From NCBI RefSeq assembly GCF_001618385.1, contig NZ_BDCR01000001.1, forward strand, positions 1,240,001 to 1,304,000: 64,000 nucleotides of DNA. Reading direction: 5' to 3'. How positions within the stretch are numbered: position 1 is the stretch's first letter; each line of letters starts with the position of its first letter. A program made the position numbers and the translations under genes. Shown here one piece after another: positions 63,431 through 64,000 of the stretch. A model generated the notes under the pieces. The model worked only from the letters and a program-made list of their open reading frames with translations, ran no database searches and was not told the DNA's origin. The DNA is from Paludibacter jiangxiensis (GTDB lineage: Bacteria; Bacteroidota; Bacteroidia; Bacteroidales; Paludibacteraceae).

Positions 63431-64000
63431 ATGAAAAATTTTGTATGCTTTGCAGTGTTAGCTCTTCTGGTTCAGACAACTGCAATTGTTCAGGCCGGTA
63501 ACCTGAAGTTATTTGGTGACTACTCTTACGGATGGAGCCGTATCACTGCGGCGACCAGTAGCGATTTGTCGGGACCATCGAAGGATGTGGCCAATGGTTT
63601 GAAATCCGGAACATATAATCAATTTGAAATCGGCACATACATAAAGGGAATCGGGATTGGTTTTATACATAACAGGTTTAATTCCGATGCCAACATATCC
63701 TATTCTGATGTAGTTGTACTTTATAATAGCTATTCAAAGAATGGTTCAATTGTCAACGATTTTTCGCTCAATTTCAACGGACTCGAACTGAGATATAATA
63801 TTCCACTGCTGTTTACCGGCATGCATATCGGCGCTAAATGCGGATTGGGCATCGAATCTTACAAGAATAAGGGCTATTACTATAATGCCGACAATATCAA
63901 TGGGCAATCTTTGGTTTTTTATACAGAAACCACAGGTAGTTCGTTCTGTTCTTTACTGGGTGCCGAACTCAGCTATTCCCTGCTTGGGGTTATCAATTTT
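63431..64000 (+). CDS. Outer-membrane beta-barrel-like protein, 3' end outside the window
   Basis: An open frame of 190 codons with no stop before the window ends. It starts MKNFVCFAVLALLVQTTAIV and has a likely signal peptide cleaved after VQAG-like residues near 22-23. The rest alternates aromatic and polar residues (for example GIGIGFIHNRF, then IGAKCGLGIESYKNKG), as in outer-membrane porin-like barrels. No family is identified. The gene begins after the pyrophosphatase terminator and is thus a separate unit. Confidence 0.75.
   Translation, partial: MKNFVCFAVLALLVQTTAIVQAGNLKLFGDYSYGWSRITAATSSDLSGPSKDVANGLKSGTYNQFEIGTYIKGIGIGFIHNRFNSDANISYSDVVVLYNSYSKNGSIVNDFSLNFNGLELRYNIPLLFTGMHIGAKCGLGIESYKNKGYYYNADNINGQSLVFYTETTGSSFCSLLGAELSYSLLGVINF

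Noticed and set aside
1-64000. Search for CRISPR arrays, insertion sequences, rRNA and phage genes
   Set aside because: No regularly spaced repeats, transposase, integrase, rRNA or phage structural genes were recognised by eye.

Overview
The window comes from a member of the Bacteroidota, most likely order Bacteroidales. Evidence: repeated -7 elements of the form TAnnTTTG (several with a TTG/TTTG about 19-21 bases upstream), few Shine-Dalgarno sequences, a fused LpxC-FabZ protein, zinc-free forms of S4, S14 and L36, a DUF3078 protein, a PASTA-only membrane protein and many small outer-membrane barrels. Genus cannot be fixed from sequence alone; a Paludibacter/Dysgonomonas-like relative is a guess. 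No insertion sequence, prophage or CRISPR array was seen. One tRNA gene (Lys, UUU) is present.

Layout. 1-5.8 kb: a putative exopolysaccharide operon on the minus strand (TPR/outer-membrane barrel, atypical receiver, membrane HEAT-repeat protein, GT2 synthase) facing a plus-strand membrane protein with one intact and one dead tyrosine-phosphatase-like domain. 6-10 kb: a ferritin-like diiron protein, a non-coding element of nested inverted repeats, and a RecB/AddA-type helicase-nuclease. 10.3-28.8 kb: one continuous str-S10-spc-alpha ribosomal supercluster (rpsL to rplQ, with fusA, secY, map, infA and rpoA), including rpmD and rpmJ, which are short. It has a strong promoter before rpsL, a second candidate promoter plus leader hairpin before rpsH, and hairpin-rich spacers before rpsJ and rpsD. 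28.8-32.1 kb: lipid A genes lpxD-lpxC/fabZ-lpxA on the minus strand. 32.6-38.9 kb: PASTA protein, RluD, HD phosphohydrolase, SDR and a Rel protein with a degenerate hydrolase site. 38.9-43.7 kb: minus-strand tadA, ispD, recG, ndk and an M23 peptidase. 43.7-48.5 kb: Xaa-Pro aminopeptidase, Crp/Fnr regulator, a barrel protein, an Acg-type flavin lipoprotein and glutathione peroxidase. 48.5-51.8 kb: tRNA-Lys and a minus-strand M64 peptidase-GT-GGGP synthase operon. 51.9-64 kb: DUF3078 barrel, HD hydrolase, MscS and ClC channels, Tex, small barrels, a secreted Ser-rich protein with a possible sorting tail, a divergent membrane pyrophosphatase and a barrel gene cut by the window end.

Most of the window is housekeeping. 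The best candidates for something undescribed are: (1) the polysaccharide locus, where a receiver has lost its phospho-acceptor Asp (Glu instead) and a neighbouring phosphatase carries a dead second copy of its own domain; (2) the M64-GT-GGGP synthase operon, which suggests a glycosylated archaeal-type ether lipid; (3) the PVGDG-TM-basic tail protein; (4) unexplained leader structures in the ribosomal cluster and before the pyrophosphatase gene. Functions assigned to these groups are inferences and are marked as such.
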